Source of the DNA: Desmonostoc vinosum HA7617-LM4
GTDB lineage: Bacteria; Cyanobacteriota; Cyanobacteriia; Cyanobacteriales; Nostocaceae
Direction of reading: 5' to 3'
Assembly (NCBI GenBank): GCA_019359515.1
Contig: JAHHHC010000050.1
Span: 1-41,878 of the forward strand
Length of the DNA stretch: 41,878 nucleotides
The position numbers and the translations under genes are program-made. Of the stretch, positions 17,093-25,123 are shown in pieces. The notes under the pieces were generated by a model, which made no database searches, was not told where the DNA came from, and saw only the letters and a program-made list of their open reading frames with translations. Numbering within the stretch: position 1 is the stretch's first letter; the number at the start of each line of letters is the position of its first letter.

Positions 17093-18343
17093 ATGGATGA
17101 TATATTTGCACAGCTAGAAAGTACACTCAGTCCTGAACTGCCTTCCATAAACGAATCACAAACACAACTATTGCAAGAACTCAGCATTGATGAAAATCAC
17201 CCTGGTACAATTGTGCGTGATTTTCAAACTCTGTTAGATTTCATACAACCAAAAGGAGTGGAAGTTAGTAGTGTTAATAACCTTCTACCACTGAAAGTAT
17301 TATCAGAACTTAATTCTCGATTGAGTCATCCAATTGAAATCAAACTCAAACGCCCTGTACAAAAATCGTATCCTTACATTAACGGACTTTATCTTCTATT
17401 ACGCAGTTCTGGAATAGGTCAAATTAAAGCCCAAGGGAAAAAGCAAATTTTAGTTTTAGATACTGCTATCTTGACATCATGGTCAAATCTGAACTCAACA
17501 GAACGCTATTTCAACTTATTAGAAGCTTGGTTAATTTGGGGAAATAACGAAATTTTAGGTGAACACCAAGACCCATTTGGGAATTTATTTAGATGTACTC
17601 AGTTTTGGGTACGGGTTCTAGATAAAGGTTTAAAATTTGCCAAATACGAAAATCAGCAAGATATTGCTTATTACCCTGGTTTGCATAATGTTGCTCTATT
17701 AGAATTATTTGGTTTAATAAATATTAAGCAAGGAAAACCTCAAGAGGGTAAAGGGTGGCGAATTACTAGTTTACAACGCTTGCCTTTGGGTGATGCTTTG
17801 TTACAGTTACTATTTCCCCTGGGGATAAGAGGAGAGTTACGGGATGATGTCAATGTGACTTTTGGAAAATTACAGTCATACCTCAAACCGTTTTTCCCGG
17901 AATGGGAGCATAATTTAATTTTGACTCAGCAAGGTTTTCATGATGGTATTTATATTTTTAAAGTGTCTCTGACTCGCTGTTGGAGACGCATTGTTATACC
18001 AGCGAAAAAGGAACTTAGTTGGTTAGCTGAAACAATTCTTGATGCTTTTGATTTTGACTATGACCATTTGTATGAGTTTAGCTACAAAGACCGTTGTGGT
18101 CGCACAATTAAGATTGGTCATCCTTACATGGAAACACCACCATTTGCAAATCAAGTCAAGATTGGTGACTTGTCTTTAGAGCCGGGTGCTAGGATGACTT
18201 ATCTTTATGACTTTGGAGACAATTGGGAATTTGATGTGCAATTGGAAGCAATTAATCCACCTGATAACAAAATCAAAAAAGCCAAAATTATAGAAATCCA
18301 CGGCAATGCGCCTCAACAGTATTGGAGTGAAGATGATGAATAG
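17093..18343 (+). CDS. Plasmid pRiA4b ORF-3 family protein
   Basis: A 416-residue protein. The C-terminal 150 residues are the pRiA4b ORF-3 domain: IYIFKVSLTRCWRRIVIPA, LAETILDAFDFDYDHLYEF, and then MTYLYDFGDNWEFDVQLE, the family's YDFGDxW block. The N-terminal 250 residues are a less known helical extension with two similar regions (VLSELNSRLS; LLRSSGIGQIKA; WLIWGNNEIL) found attached to this domain in other bacteria. The domain occurs on plasmids and as a passenger of IS1096-type elements; its biochemistry is unknown. The end is very acidic (WSEDDE). The gene is not visibly linked to a transposase here. Confidence 0.82.
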   Translation: MDDIFAQLESTLSPELPSINESQTQLLQELSIDENHPGTIVRDFQTLLDFIQPKGVEVSSVNNLLPLKVLSELNSRLSHPIEIKLKRPVQKSYPYINGLYLLLRSSGIGQIKAQGKKQILVLDTAILTSWSNLNSTERYFNLLEAWLIWGNNEILGEHQDPFGNLFRCTQFWVRVLDKGLKFAKYENQQDIAYYPGLHNVALLELFGLINIKQGKPQEGKGWRITSLQRLPLGDALLQLLFPLGIRGELRDDVNVTFGKLQSYLKPFFPEWEHNLILTQQGFHDGIYIFKVSLTRCWRRIVIPAKKELSWLAETILDAFDFDYDHLYEFSYKDRCGRTIKIGHPYMETPPFANQVKIGDLSLEPGARMTYLYDFGDNWEFDVQLEAINPPDNKIKKAKIIEIHGNAPQQYWSEDDE

Positions 18344-18479
18344 ATTGATGAGAAATATTATCTTTAATCTGGAGGACTGTGAACTGCTTTTCCACCACAG
18401 TTAAGCACATGGGTATAAATCATCGTAGGGTATGACGACGAGCTTGAGTTCCAAATTCTGCCTAATGGAGAGTTATCTA

Positions 18480-18728
18480 ATGAGTCGCACTAATTATGAT
18501 GCAATATCTGATGCTGGGTTGAAGCAGTACTTTCTTAAGTATCGTGGAGATCAAGCTGCTTTTCAAGCATATTTAGACAGGATTAATCAACGTCCACGCA
18601 GGATTATTGCTAGTCCTGATGACCCTGATTTTGATGAGAAGGTGCAGGCTGCAATTCGGCAAAAACTAGAAGCAGCAAGAAATCGCAACAATCAGCAGGC
18701 TAGCAGTTCAAACGCAGCGGACGATTGA
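18480..18728 (+). CDS. DUF6887 family small protein
   Basis: An 82-residue protein with MSRTNYDAISDAGLKQYFLK at the start, then AFQAYLDRINQRPRRIIA and SPDDPDFDEKVQAAIR. This matches the small cyanobacterial family now called DUF6887, which is often next to a DUF6888 gene. No DUF6888-like ORF is seen here. I chose the ATG at 18480 because GGAG at 18467-18470 lies at a good distance and the residues before it do not resemble the family. The function is unknown; the pairing habit of the family has suggested a toxin-antitoxin-like role, which is not shown by this sequence. Confidence 0.75.
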   Translation: MSRTNYDAISDAGLKQYFLKYRGDQAAFQAYLDRINQRPRRIIASPDDPDFDEKVQAAIRQKLEAARNRNNQQASSSNAADD

Positions 18729-19154
18729 AACCCCTGGTGCTGAGTTCGAGGCTATCTGCTGCCGCTGATGGCAACCGTTTTTCTAATGATTACTCAGCAC
18801 TGTTTTGGTGAAGGATGCGATCGCAGTTTTTATAAAATGCTTTAATTAATCTGCTAAGTTATTTAAAATAGCAATAGTAAATTCAAATTAAAAGTTTAGT
18901 TTGTACACTATATAACTTTATATAATTGTATACTGCTGGGGTTAAAAAACTTAAAAATATACCAATGTTTTTCAGTAATATTTCACTGAATATAGGATTT
19001 CAATTTGATTTATGAAAAAATCTAAGTATCTGTGATCACGTAGCGTAACGCATCATTCACAGCTTTAATGCATTAGCTAGAAGTATAATTGAAGGATTTT
19101 TTATCATCAAGCCCTCTGCCCTTATTTTGTAAAAATTATTTCCAATCAAGATTG
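18729..19154. other. AT-rich gene-free stretch upstream of cobO
   Basis: No gene, riboswitch or terminator was recognised. A small inverted repeat CAGTAATATTTCACTG lies around 18971-18986. I looked for a cobalamin riboswitch before cobO and saw no B12-box-like sequence. Confidence 0.4.
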
Positions 19155-19832
19155 ATGAACAACGATACCTCCAACAAATTGAACTCAGATAACGAAATTG
19201 GACGCTTGATTGACGAAGTAATGTCATCATCGTTAACTGATGAACAGTACCGTAAAAAGATGCAGCGACGTAAAGAAGTGCAGAATCGGCGGATAGCACA
19301 AGCTGTACCAGAAAAAGGGTTAATTATCGTCAATACTGGCAATGGTAAAGGTAAAACTACTGCGGCTTTAGGAATAGTGTTGCGATCGCTAGGTCATGGC
19401 TATAAAGTAGCAATTATCCAATTTATCAAAGGAGCCTGGGAACCCTCAGAAAAAAGAGTTTTCAGTTTTTGGGAAGACCAGCTAGAATTCCATGCCATGG
19501 GTGAAGGCTTCACTTGGGAAACCCAAGACCGCGATCGCGACCTTGACAAAGCTCACGCCGCTTGGGAAAAATCATTAGAATACATCCGCAATCCCAATTT
19601 TCGCCTAGTCTTGTTGGATGAAATTAATATTGCCCTCAAGATGGGTTATTTACAAGTTGAGGAAGTCTTAGCTGGGTTAGCACAAAAGCCAGCTGATAAA
19701 CATGTAATCTTGACAGGTAGAGGCGCACCACCGGCTTTAATTGAACGAGCCGATTTAGTCACTGAAATGACCCTGGTTAAACACCCTTTCCGTGACCAAG
19801 GTGTTAAAGCGCAACCAGGAATTGAATATTAA
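19155..19832 (+). CDS. cobO: Cob(I)alamin adenosyltransferase (CobO/BtuR)
   Basis: The enzyme transfers the adenosyl group of ATP to cob(I)alamin or corrinoid precursors, a late step of B12 coenzyme synthesis and salvage in the cytoplasm. Evidence is the P-loop NTGNGKGKTTAALG (GNGKGKTT at 62-69), then VAIIQFIKGAW, GEGFTWETQDRDRD, VLLDEINIALKMGYL, HVILTGRGAPPALIERADLVTEM and the end KHPFRDQGVKAQPGIEY, all classic BtuR/CobO blocks in order. The start is taken as ATG at 19155 (MNNDTSNKL); an open frame from 19089 adds a hydrophobic, non-family stretch. Length 225 residues is typical for cyanobacterial members. The gene stands alone on its strand. Confidence 0.93.
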   Translation: MNNDTSNKLNSDNEIGRLIDEVMSSSLTDEQYRKKMQRRKEVQNRRIAQAVPEKGLIIVNTGNGKGKTTAALGIVLRSLGHGYKVAIIQFIKGAWEPSEKRVFSFWEDQLEFHAMGEGFTWETQDRDRDLDKAHAAWEKSLEYIRNPNFRLVLLDEINIALKMGYLQVEEVLAGLAQKPADKHVILTGRGAPPALIERADLVTEMTLVKHPFRDQGVKAQPGIEY

Positions 19833-19971
19833 AACAGTTATTTCAAACCCTCAACAAAGCAGGGAAAGCAGAGAGGATGAAAATCTTAGTATGCCGAATT
19901 TCTCGGTTTTGCTTTCCCTGTTCCCTCTTAACAATTGAAATGAGGAGCAATCGCCATTGAGAAAAATACTT

Positions 19972-20144
19972 AATAGACTTTTTGCAAAAATACTTGAACC
20001 GTCAGAGACTCAAGTCTCTGCCTAATAGCAAAAGTCCGTTTCAACGGACTAAAAATACTATTATTAGTCGGTTTCAACCGACTTTAGTTATCAGCCAGAA
20101 AATTTATTTTCTGGCGAGTGTCTGGCTTTTGCAAGAGGTCTAAT
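19972..20144. mobile_element. MITE-like element with terminal inverted repeats and internal hairpins
   Basis: The left end AATAGACTTTTTGCAAAAAT (19972-19991) and the inverted right end (20125-20144, reading GCTTTTGCAAGAGGTCTAAT) match at most positions. Between them are four hairpins: GAGACTCAAGTCTC, AGTCCGTTTCAACGGACT, AGTCGGTTTCAACCGACT and CCAGAAAATTTATTTTCTGG. There is no coding capacity. Ends of the form GACCTCTTGCAAAAG are, as I recall, widespread in cyanobacterial genomes. The element ends about 30 bases before the cysC start and so forms its upstream region. Confidence 0.65.
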
Positions 20145-20173
20145 ATAATTGCTTGTCGATGATTAAATTCAAT

Positions 20174-20710
20174 ATGAAACAACAAGGTGCAATTCTCTGG
20201 CTGACAGGATTAAGTGGTGCTGGCAAAACAACGATCGCTCAAAGTGTAGCCCAAGAACTACTCAGGCGCAATTATTGTGTAGAACTGCTAGATGGTGATG
20301 TCGTTCGCACCCATCTTTCACAAGGACTAGGCTTTAGTAAACCAGACCGAGATATAAATGTGCGTCGTATTGGCTTTGTGGCTAACTTACTCAGTCGTAA
20401 TGGCATAATTGCGATCGTTGCCGCTATTAGTCCCTATCGTGAAATTCGAGAGGAACTAAAACAGACAACTACAAACTTTAAAGAAATTTACGTCCAAGCA
20501 TCATTAGCAGTTTGTGAATCCCGTGATGTTAAAGGACTTTACGCTAAAGCTAAGGCGGGACAAATTAAAAATTTTACAGGCATTTCTGACCCTTACGAAG
20601 AACCAACAAATCCAGACATTATCTGTCAAACAGATAGATTCACCGTTGAGCAATGTGTCAACCAAGTGCTTCACTATTTAGAATACCAAGGTTTGCTTTT
20701 AAATATTTAA
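20174..20710 (+). CDS. cysC: Adenylylsulfate (APS) kinase
   Basis: CysC phosphorylates adenylylsulfate to PAPS in sulfate assimilation. The P-loop LTGLSGAGKTT (10-20 from the chosen start), VELLDGDVVRTHLSQGLGFS, RDINVRRIGFVANLL, AAISPYREIREE, CESRDVKGLYAKA and FTGISDPYEEP follow in the order expected for the family. Length is 178 residues. Possible starts are ATG at 20174 (MKQQGAILW), preferred by comparison with other CysC proteins, and ATG at 20159, six residues less conserved. No other sulfur genes lie beside it. The upstream region is a MITE, which may carry or disturb its promoter. Confidence 0.93.
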   Translation: MKQQGAILWLTGLSGAGKTTIAQSVAQELLRRNYCVELLDGDVVRTHLSQGLGFSKPDRDINVRRIGFVANLLSRNGIIAIVAAISPYREIREELKQTTTNFKEIYVQASLAVCESRDVKGLYAKAKAGQIKNFTGISDPYEEPTNPDIICQTDRFTVEQCVNQVLHYLEYQGLLLNI

Positions 20711-20727
20711 ATTTGGCATTTTGATAA

Positions 20728-21395
20728 TTTGCTAGCCCCAAGGGGAAATATATCAGCGCTCAAAATCCTGAATTTGCCGATGCCTATGCCAATTTGGCGA
20801 TCGCTTTATCTGCTAATTCTCAATATCAAGCGGCGGATCAAGCCTTTCATCGCTCCCTGGTATTACAGCCCAATCATGCCAATAATCACAGCAATTACGG
20901 CTTTTTTCTCAATTGCCAGGGAAACTACCAGAAGGCAGAGCAACATTTGCGGTGGGCGGTGCAACTTGATCCACAACTTGGAATAGCTTGGTTTAATTTG
21001 GGCAATGTCTTACGCTCCTTGAAGCGCTGGGAAGAGGCAGTATCTTGTTATCAGGTATCTTGGCCTTTGGACTTTGCGCGACTAGAAATTTTAAGTGATT
21101 GGGTTTTTGCTCTCAAAAAAATCTGTCGTTGGTCAGCCCAGGAGGCCGTTGCCCTGAACTTACTTCAAGCCTCGGCTCATCAGTTGGAATCCGGCAAACC
21201 TTCCCCCATCAATCCCTTTGTCGCCTGTTTTTTGCCTTTATCCTTGGCAGAGTTTCAACAAATTTGTGTGAGCCACGCTCAAGCCATAGCCGATTTCATG
21301 CAACAGCAAGGTCTTGATGGCTATTTTCAGCATCCCCATACCCATCGTCATAGCAACACCAAAATTAAGGTCGGTTATGTTTACGCCGCGCTGGA
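20728..21395 (+). pseudogene. TPR / GT41 (SPINDLY-like O-GlcNAc transferase) fragment, truncated at both ends
   Basis: The frame is open from 20728 with no credible start codon and enters in the middle of TPR repeats: NPEFADAYANLAIALSANSQ, then PNHANNHSNYGFFLNCQGNY, then PQLGIAWFNLGNVLRSLKRW. It goes on into SPINPFVACFLPLSLAE and KIKVGYV, which in bacterial GT41-like proteins lead into the catalytic domain (usually GYVSAD). Here the similarity stops at about 21378 and the frame runs into unrelated sequence. Both the start and the catalytic half are therefore missing. The segment is richer in G+C than its neighbours (my impression by eye), which suggests a different origin or an assembly join. 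Confidence 0.7.
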
Positions 21396-22073
21396 AATAA
21401 CCCAATTACAGAAGTGTTGTTTTCTGATCAAACGACACAAAAAGTAACTAATTTAGGTAGTGACCAGTTTACTCTAGCTTGGGAAGATGGTAGTGGTACT
21501 AATGACTTCCAAGATTTGATTGTCAAGATTCAAGGTAATGATCAAAGCCCACCTCTAGGTGCAAAACTCCAAGGTGGATCACAAGCTGAACTGATTGATT
21601 TAAGGGGTGTAATCACACCAGTGAAAGCTAATTTTATTGTCAACGCCGAAGCCGCTTTTGATAACTTTATGGGTTTCTATCAAATAACTGGTGAAAATGG
21701 TGGCATTGATACCGATGGCGATCGCAATGCAGATATTTTACCTGGGCAGGCTGGTTATACTCAAGCGGCTGTGCGTGGGCGTGTTGTGGGGATTGATTTG
21801 ACAGGTAATAACCAAACTACAAATACTTTTACTGGTAGTTTTCCTGCTGATGGGATTTTTGCACCATTTTTGATTGCTAATGGTAGACCCGATGCAATTT
21901 TAGATAGCAATTCCAGTAACGATCCAGCTGTTTACTTCCCATTTTTGGGAGCTAATTCTGATCAGGCTGACCATCTTCGCTTGTTGGGTGATAACATCTT
22001 TGGTTTTGAGGATTTACACAATGTAGGTGATCAAGATTTCAACGATATAATTGTGCGACTCACTTTTTCATAA
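21393..22073 (+). pseudogene. DUF4114 domain fragment lacking its N-terminus
   Basis: The frame carries NPITEVLFSDQTTQKV directly after the end of the TPR fragment, with no start codon or ribosome binding site of its own. It then shows FTLAWEDGSGTNDFQDLIVK, an Asp-rich middle (ENGGIDTDGDRNADI), and ends DLHNVGDQDFNDIIVRLTFS. The D-x-D-F-N-D-x-I/V-V ending is the DUF4114 signature, seen at the C-terminus of large, calcium-binding, secreted cyanobacterial proteins. The upstream part of such a protein is absent, so the piece is interpreted as a 3' remnant. A GTG at 21414 could start a short product, but nothing supports it. Confidence 0.65.
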
Positions 22074-22106
22074 AAATTCCCTATTCCCTATTCCCTTTCC
22101 AACCAT

Positions 22107-22874
22107 CTAGGAAGATTGATTACACACTCGCAACATCCGGCGATCGCTAGCACTAATAGAATTTAGCTTATAGTATTCTTGCAGTGTTACTGAGTGTGCA
22201 TAAGTACTAAATTCGTCGTTTGGTACACGAGGCAGTCTGCTAGTTGCAGCTACTTGACTAGAATTAGCTCCATCTGGTGTACTGTTAACTGTCATCGCTA
22301 ACTCACCTGAGCGATCGAGTGTACCTCGAAAGCAACTAAACTCTGACCGGGGCATATACAAAGCCCCCGTCACATTACCACGCCGCTTTTGAAAGATGAT
22401 ATATCCTTGCCCTGGCTGATTTGGTTGTGGTGACTGACCGTAGAGATAAATACCATCCGTTCTGGGGAGGTTTGTTCTTGGTAAAATTCCTGCTTGGTTA
22501 CGAGCTTGTTGAGGTTCCGCAACCATTGCTGTAGTTGTAGGTGCTGTTCTTTTTCTATTCGCCAAAGCTGTAGAGGATATCAATTTAGACTGCTGTGGAG
22601 AGCGATTTGTTTTAGCTTTACTTTGCTTTATTTTCTGTACCATCTTGCTGCGAGAGGCCACCTTGGCTTGCCTCTGTTCTCGCACTTCTCTGAGTCGAGA
22701 CAAAATTGAGGTTTCGGAGTCTTTCTGAAAACGAGCTGATGATGTGGATGTTTCTTCGAGTTGGTTACTCAGCACTGGTTGACTTTGCTTGCTGATAAAA
22801 CCTAAAGCCAGAAGTAAGCCGACAGCAGGAATTGCCAACTGAGGGAGTAAAAACCGACGAATGTTGTTAGTCAC
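22107..22874 (-). CDS. Conserved hypothetical membrane-anchored or exported protein
   Basis: A 255-residue protein with a hydrophobic N-terminal helix (LAIPAVGLLLALGFI, residues about 13-30). This is followed by a basic, low-complexity linker rich in Arg, Lys, Gln and Ser (residues 35-120), with coiled-coil potential around ILSRLREVREQRQAKV. The C-terminal half (about 135-255) looks globular: GIYLYGQSPQPNQPGQGYII, FQKRRGNVTGALYMPRSEFS and FRGTLDRSGELAMTVN, then a helix with two cysteines overall (Cys180-region and Cys251). I do not recognise a named family. The single anchor and periplasm-facing domain are predicted by eye. It is convergent with the DUF4114 remnant and has no operon partner. 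Confidence 0.6.
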   Translation of the reverse strand: MTNNIRRFLLPQLAIPAVGLLLALGFISKQSQPVLSNQLEETSTSSARFQKDSETSILSRLREVREQRQAKVASRSKMVQKIKQSKAKTNRSPQQSKLISSTALANRKRTAPTTTAMVAEPQQARNQAGILPRTNLPRTDGIYLYGQSPQPNQPGQGYIIFQKRRGNVTGALYMPRSEFSCFRGTLDRSGELAMTVNSTPDGANSSQVAATSRLPRVPNDEFSTYAHSVTLQEYYKLNSISASDRRMLRVCNQSS

Positions 22875-23228
22875 CCTACTTCTCCTTTGAAAACATCAGC
22901 ATAAGTTCTTCGGAACTTTCTTCAACCTGATCTAAGTCTGGAATTTTCCAGGCTCTGTCAATAGTTTGATATACATTGGTTACAAAAAAAAACTGTAGAA
23001 AAGCGATTTTTTTATGTAATTTAAATCAATAATGTCAGAAAATATTTGCTTAGACTGTTCATATTTCACTCTATGATTGATTCGATTGTGTGCAATTAAT
23101 GACAAATTACAGCAGGGAACAGGGAATACAGAAGAGGTATTTTCATTGTTCCTTGTGAGTTCCACTCATAATATTTACTTGATAAAAAAATGGTTCTTCA
23201 GAAGAAACACCAGGCGATTGGAAATCGC

Positions 23229-23298
23229 GGCTATACAAACTAAACCCGCCTACGCGGGTTTCAATAAGTCCGCAGAGGCGGACTTCGTTTGTGTAGCC
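23229..23298. repeat. Cloverleaf-like repeat with nested hairpins
   Basis: An outer stem GGCTATACAAAC (23229-23240) pairs with GTTTGTGTAGCC (23287-23298). Inside are two perfect hairpins, AAACCCGCCTACGCGGGTTT (23242-23261) and AAGTCCGCAGAGGCGGACTT (23266-23285). Smaller hairpins flank it (CGATTGGAAATCG before, CAGACTTCTAGTCTG after). The rest of 22875-23408 holds nothing else except the terminator at 23336-23364. Confidence 0.7.
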
Positions 23299-23335
23299 CC
23301 AGACTTCTAGTCTGAGGGCGATCTACGATAGAGCC

Positions 23336-23364
23336 AAAAAAATAGCCCCCTAAATTTAGGAGGC
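23336..23364 (-). terminator. Rho-independent terminator of the sigma factor gene
   Basis: On the minus strand a hairpin with the palindromic core CCTAAATTTAGG and GCC/GGC ends (23345-23364) is followed by a run of seven T (A on the plus strand, 23336-23342). It lies 45 bases after the stop codon of the sigma factor gene. Confidence 0.75.
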
Positions 23365-23408
23365 GCGTTACCTTTTTTATGTGGACGTAGCATGGCTACG
23401 TCTCTACG

Positions 23409-24392
23409 TTAGCTGGCAATGTATTCTTTAACATTGGCACGACGGCGACGCAGATGAGCAAGGGCTTGATGCTCTAACTGGCGGACACGTTCACGGCTGA
23501 GATTCAACCGTTCACCAACTTTCGCTAAGGACATTTCGTTGCCGTCTTCTAAACCAAAGCGCAGTGCTAATACTTCTCGTTGTTGAGGAGTTAGTTCTGC
23601 TAGGAGGTTGTTGAGGTCTTGGCGCAAGAATTCTTGGTTGGTGTAGTATTCTGGCGATGGGCCATCGTCTTCGAGCATTTCTTGCAGTTCGGTGTCCTGG
23701 TTATCGCCAACTCGCACATCTAAAGAAACTGGTTGACGCGCCATGTTCAGATACTCGCGGATCTGGGCGGGTTCTAGTTCCAGTTCTTTGGCAATTTCTG
23801 CTGGTGTGGGCGATCGCCCCAAAGTTTGAGCTAGTTCGCGCTGGACTTTTTTGATTTTGTTCAGCTTTTCGGTGATGTGGATTGGTAAACGGATGGTGCG
23901 TCCTTGCTGGGCGATCGCGCGGGTAATTGCTTGGCGAATCCACCAGTAAGCATAGGTGGAAAATTTATAACCCCTTGTAGGATCAAATTTCTCTACACCC
24001 CGTTCTAATCCTAGAGTTCCTTCCTGAATTAAATCCAGAAACTCCATGTTTCGTTTCTGGTACTTCTTCGCAATAGCAACTACCAAGCGCAGATTGGCTT
24101 CGATCATCTTTTGCTTGGCGCGTTTGCCTTGGGCTACCGTTTGTTTTACCTCGGTTTCCGATTGGTGAACCTGATCAGCCCATTCTGATAAACTTGGTTC
24201 CCGCTGCAATTTTTTCGCTAAAGCCTCTTTGGCTTCGATTAGCGTCATCATTTGTTGCACCTGCTTCCCGTAAACAATCTCTTGCTCACGGGTGAGCAGG
24301 GGTACACGACCAATTTCTCGCAGATAGGTTCGCACCATATCAGCCGTAAATTTGGTGTTCAGGTTTTCCGTTTGGGTGTTAACAGTAGGCAT
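23409..24392 (-). CDS. Group 2 RNA polymerase sigma factor (SigA/RpoD family)
   Basis: A 327-residue primary-like sigma factor. Region 1.2 is [21 protein letters not shown]. Region 2 has [39 protein letters not shown] and [20 protein letters not shown], the -10 recognition block. Region 3 is [20 protein letters not shown]. Region 4 ends with [19 protein letters not shown], the -35-binding helix. It lacks the long region 1.1 and spacer of SigA, so it belongs to the non-essential group 2 (SigB/C/D/E) set used for stress, carbon and nitrogen responses. The N-terminus resembles SigB/SigD, but I cannot decide between them. It has a clear terminator downstream and stands alone. Confidence 0.92.
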   Translation of the reverse strand: MPTVNTQTENLNTKFTADMVRTYLREIGRVPLLTREQEIVYGKQVQQMMTLIEAKEALAKKLQREPSLSEWADQVHQSETEVKQTVAQGKRAKQKMIEANLRLVVAIAKKYQKRNMEFLDLIQEGTLGLERGVEKFDPTRGYKFSTYAYWWIRQAITRAIAQQGRTIRLPIHITEKLNKIKKVQRELAQTLGRSPTPAEIAKELELEPAQIREYLNMARQPVSLDVRVGDNQDTELQEMLEDDGPSPEYYTNQEFLRQDLNNLLAELTPQQREVLALRFGLEDGNEMSLAKVGERLNLSRERVRQLEHQALAHLRRRRANVKEYIAS

Positions 24393-25123
24393 TGGTGCGT
24401 TTTCCTCTACTCCGTAAACACAATGAATATTTTATTACTTGAATGGTTGGGGGAAGGTAGTACGTACATTACGAAACATAGGGTGCTACCAGAAGCAATG
24501 TATTTATACAGGACGTTGTAAAGACAATGCGCCCCTGAGATGGGTTCCACTACCATCCTTAAGTTTTCAATCTTTATAAAGCACGCTGGGTGGTTGTTGA
24601 TAATTCTTCTTTTCTCTAGTTGCTGGCGGCAACTGTAATATACGAAGTCAGTATGAGTTCTACTTAACTTTATATTACGATAAATCAGGCGGATAGTAAA
24701 GTAGCCTAGAAAAATCTTTTAATTATAATCCAAAATTGCTTGTTTGCAAAAAAATTAAACTTCCTTGAGAGTGTTGACTATATCTATAGTGACGTTAAAA
24801 TCCTTTCTTCTGTTGCCCAGAACTAGCCGGATAACCGAACTTATTAGTTGCGATCGCAGGGGGGATGTTACGAATGAGTCATTGGTGAGCTAGTGCGGTC
24901 TTCTGCGAGAGGAAAGTCTAACGCCAAGGGGGTTAAAGCCTACGGCATAGCTTCGCTTAAAGCAACGTAGGAGCCTACGAGACGATAAAAGCGAACGCGG
25001 ACTCGCTACTGCTGCGAAGTGCAAAATTCACGCATTACAACCCTTATAAATAATGGTGCTTGTATCCTTTTATTCTTTGGTCACTCGTAGGATTGTTTGT
25101 CATTACAAAGGACAAATGACTTC
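24393..25123. other. Long gene-free region between the sigma factor and HerA genes
   Basis: The part next to the sigma factor start (24393-24770) should hold its promoter; I could not pick one out with confidence. From 24774 there is a plus-strand promoter-like sequence. From about 24840 to 25040 the DNA is a mosaic of dispersed repeats (GAGCTAGTGCGGTCTTCTGC, CTACGGCATAGCTTCGC, GTAGGAGCCTACGAG, GCGAACGCGGACTCGC). No ORF of note is seen. Confidence 0.45.
24774..24801 (+). promoter_or_regulatory. Sigma70-type promoter-like sequence with no gene behind it
   Basis: TTGACT (24774-24779) and TAAAAT (24796-24801) are separated by 16 bp and point to the right, into a region without a plus-strand gene. 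It could drive a non-coding RNA, or be chance in AT-rich DNA. Confidence 0.3.

Noticed and set aside
18729-19154. Cobalamin riboswitch before cobO
   Set aside because: No B12-box-like core or expected helix pattern was found in the AT-rich leader.
24918-24930. GAGAGGAAAGTC resembling the conserved core of RNase P RNA
   Set aside because: The bases after it do not continue as the P4 core, no matching ACAGAA or 3' core strand follows within 400 bases, and the surroundings are dispersed repeats.
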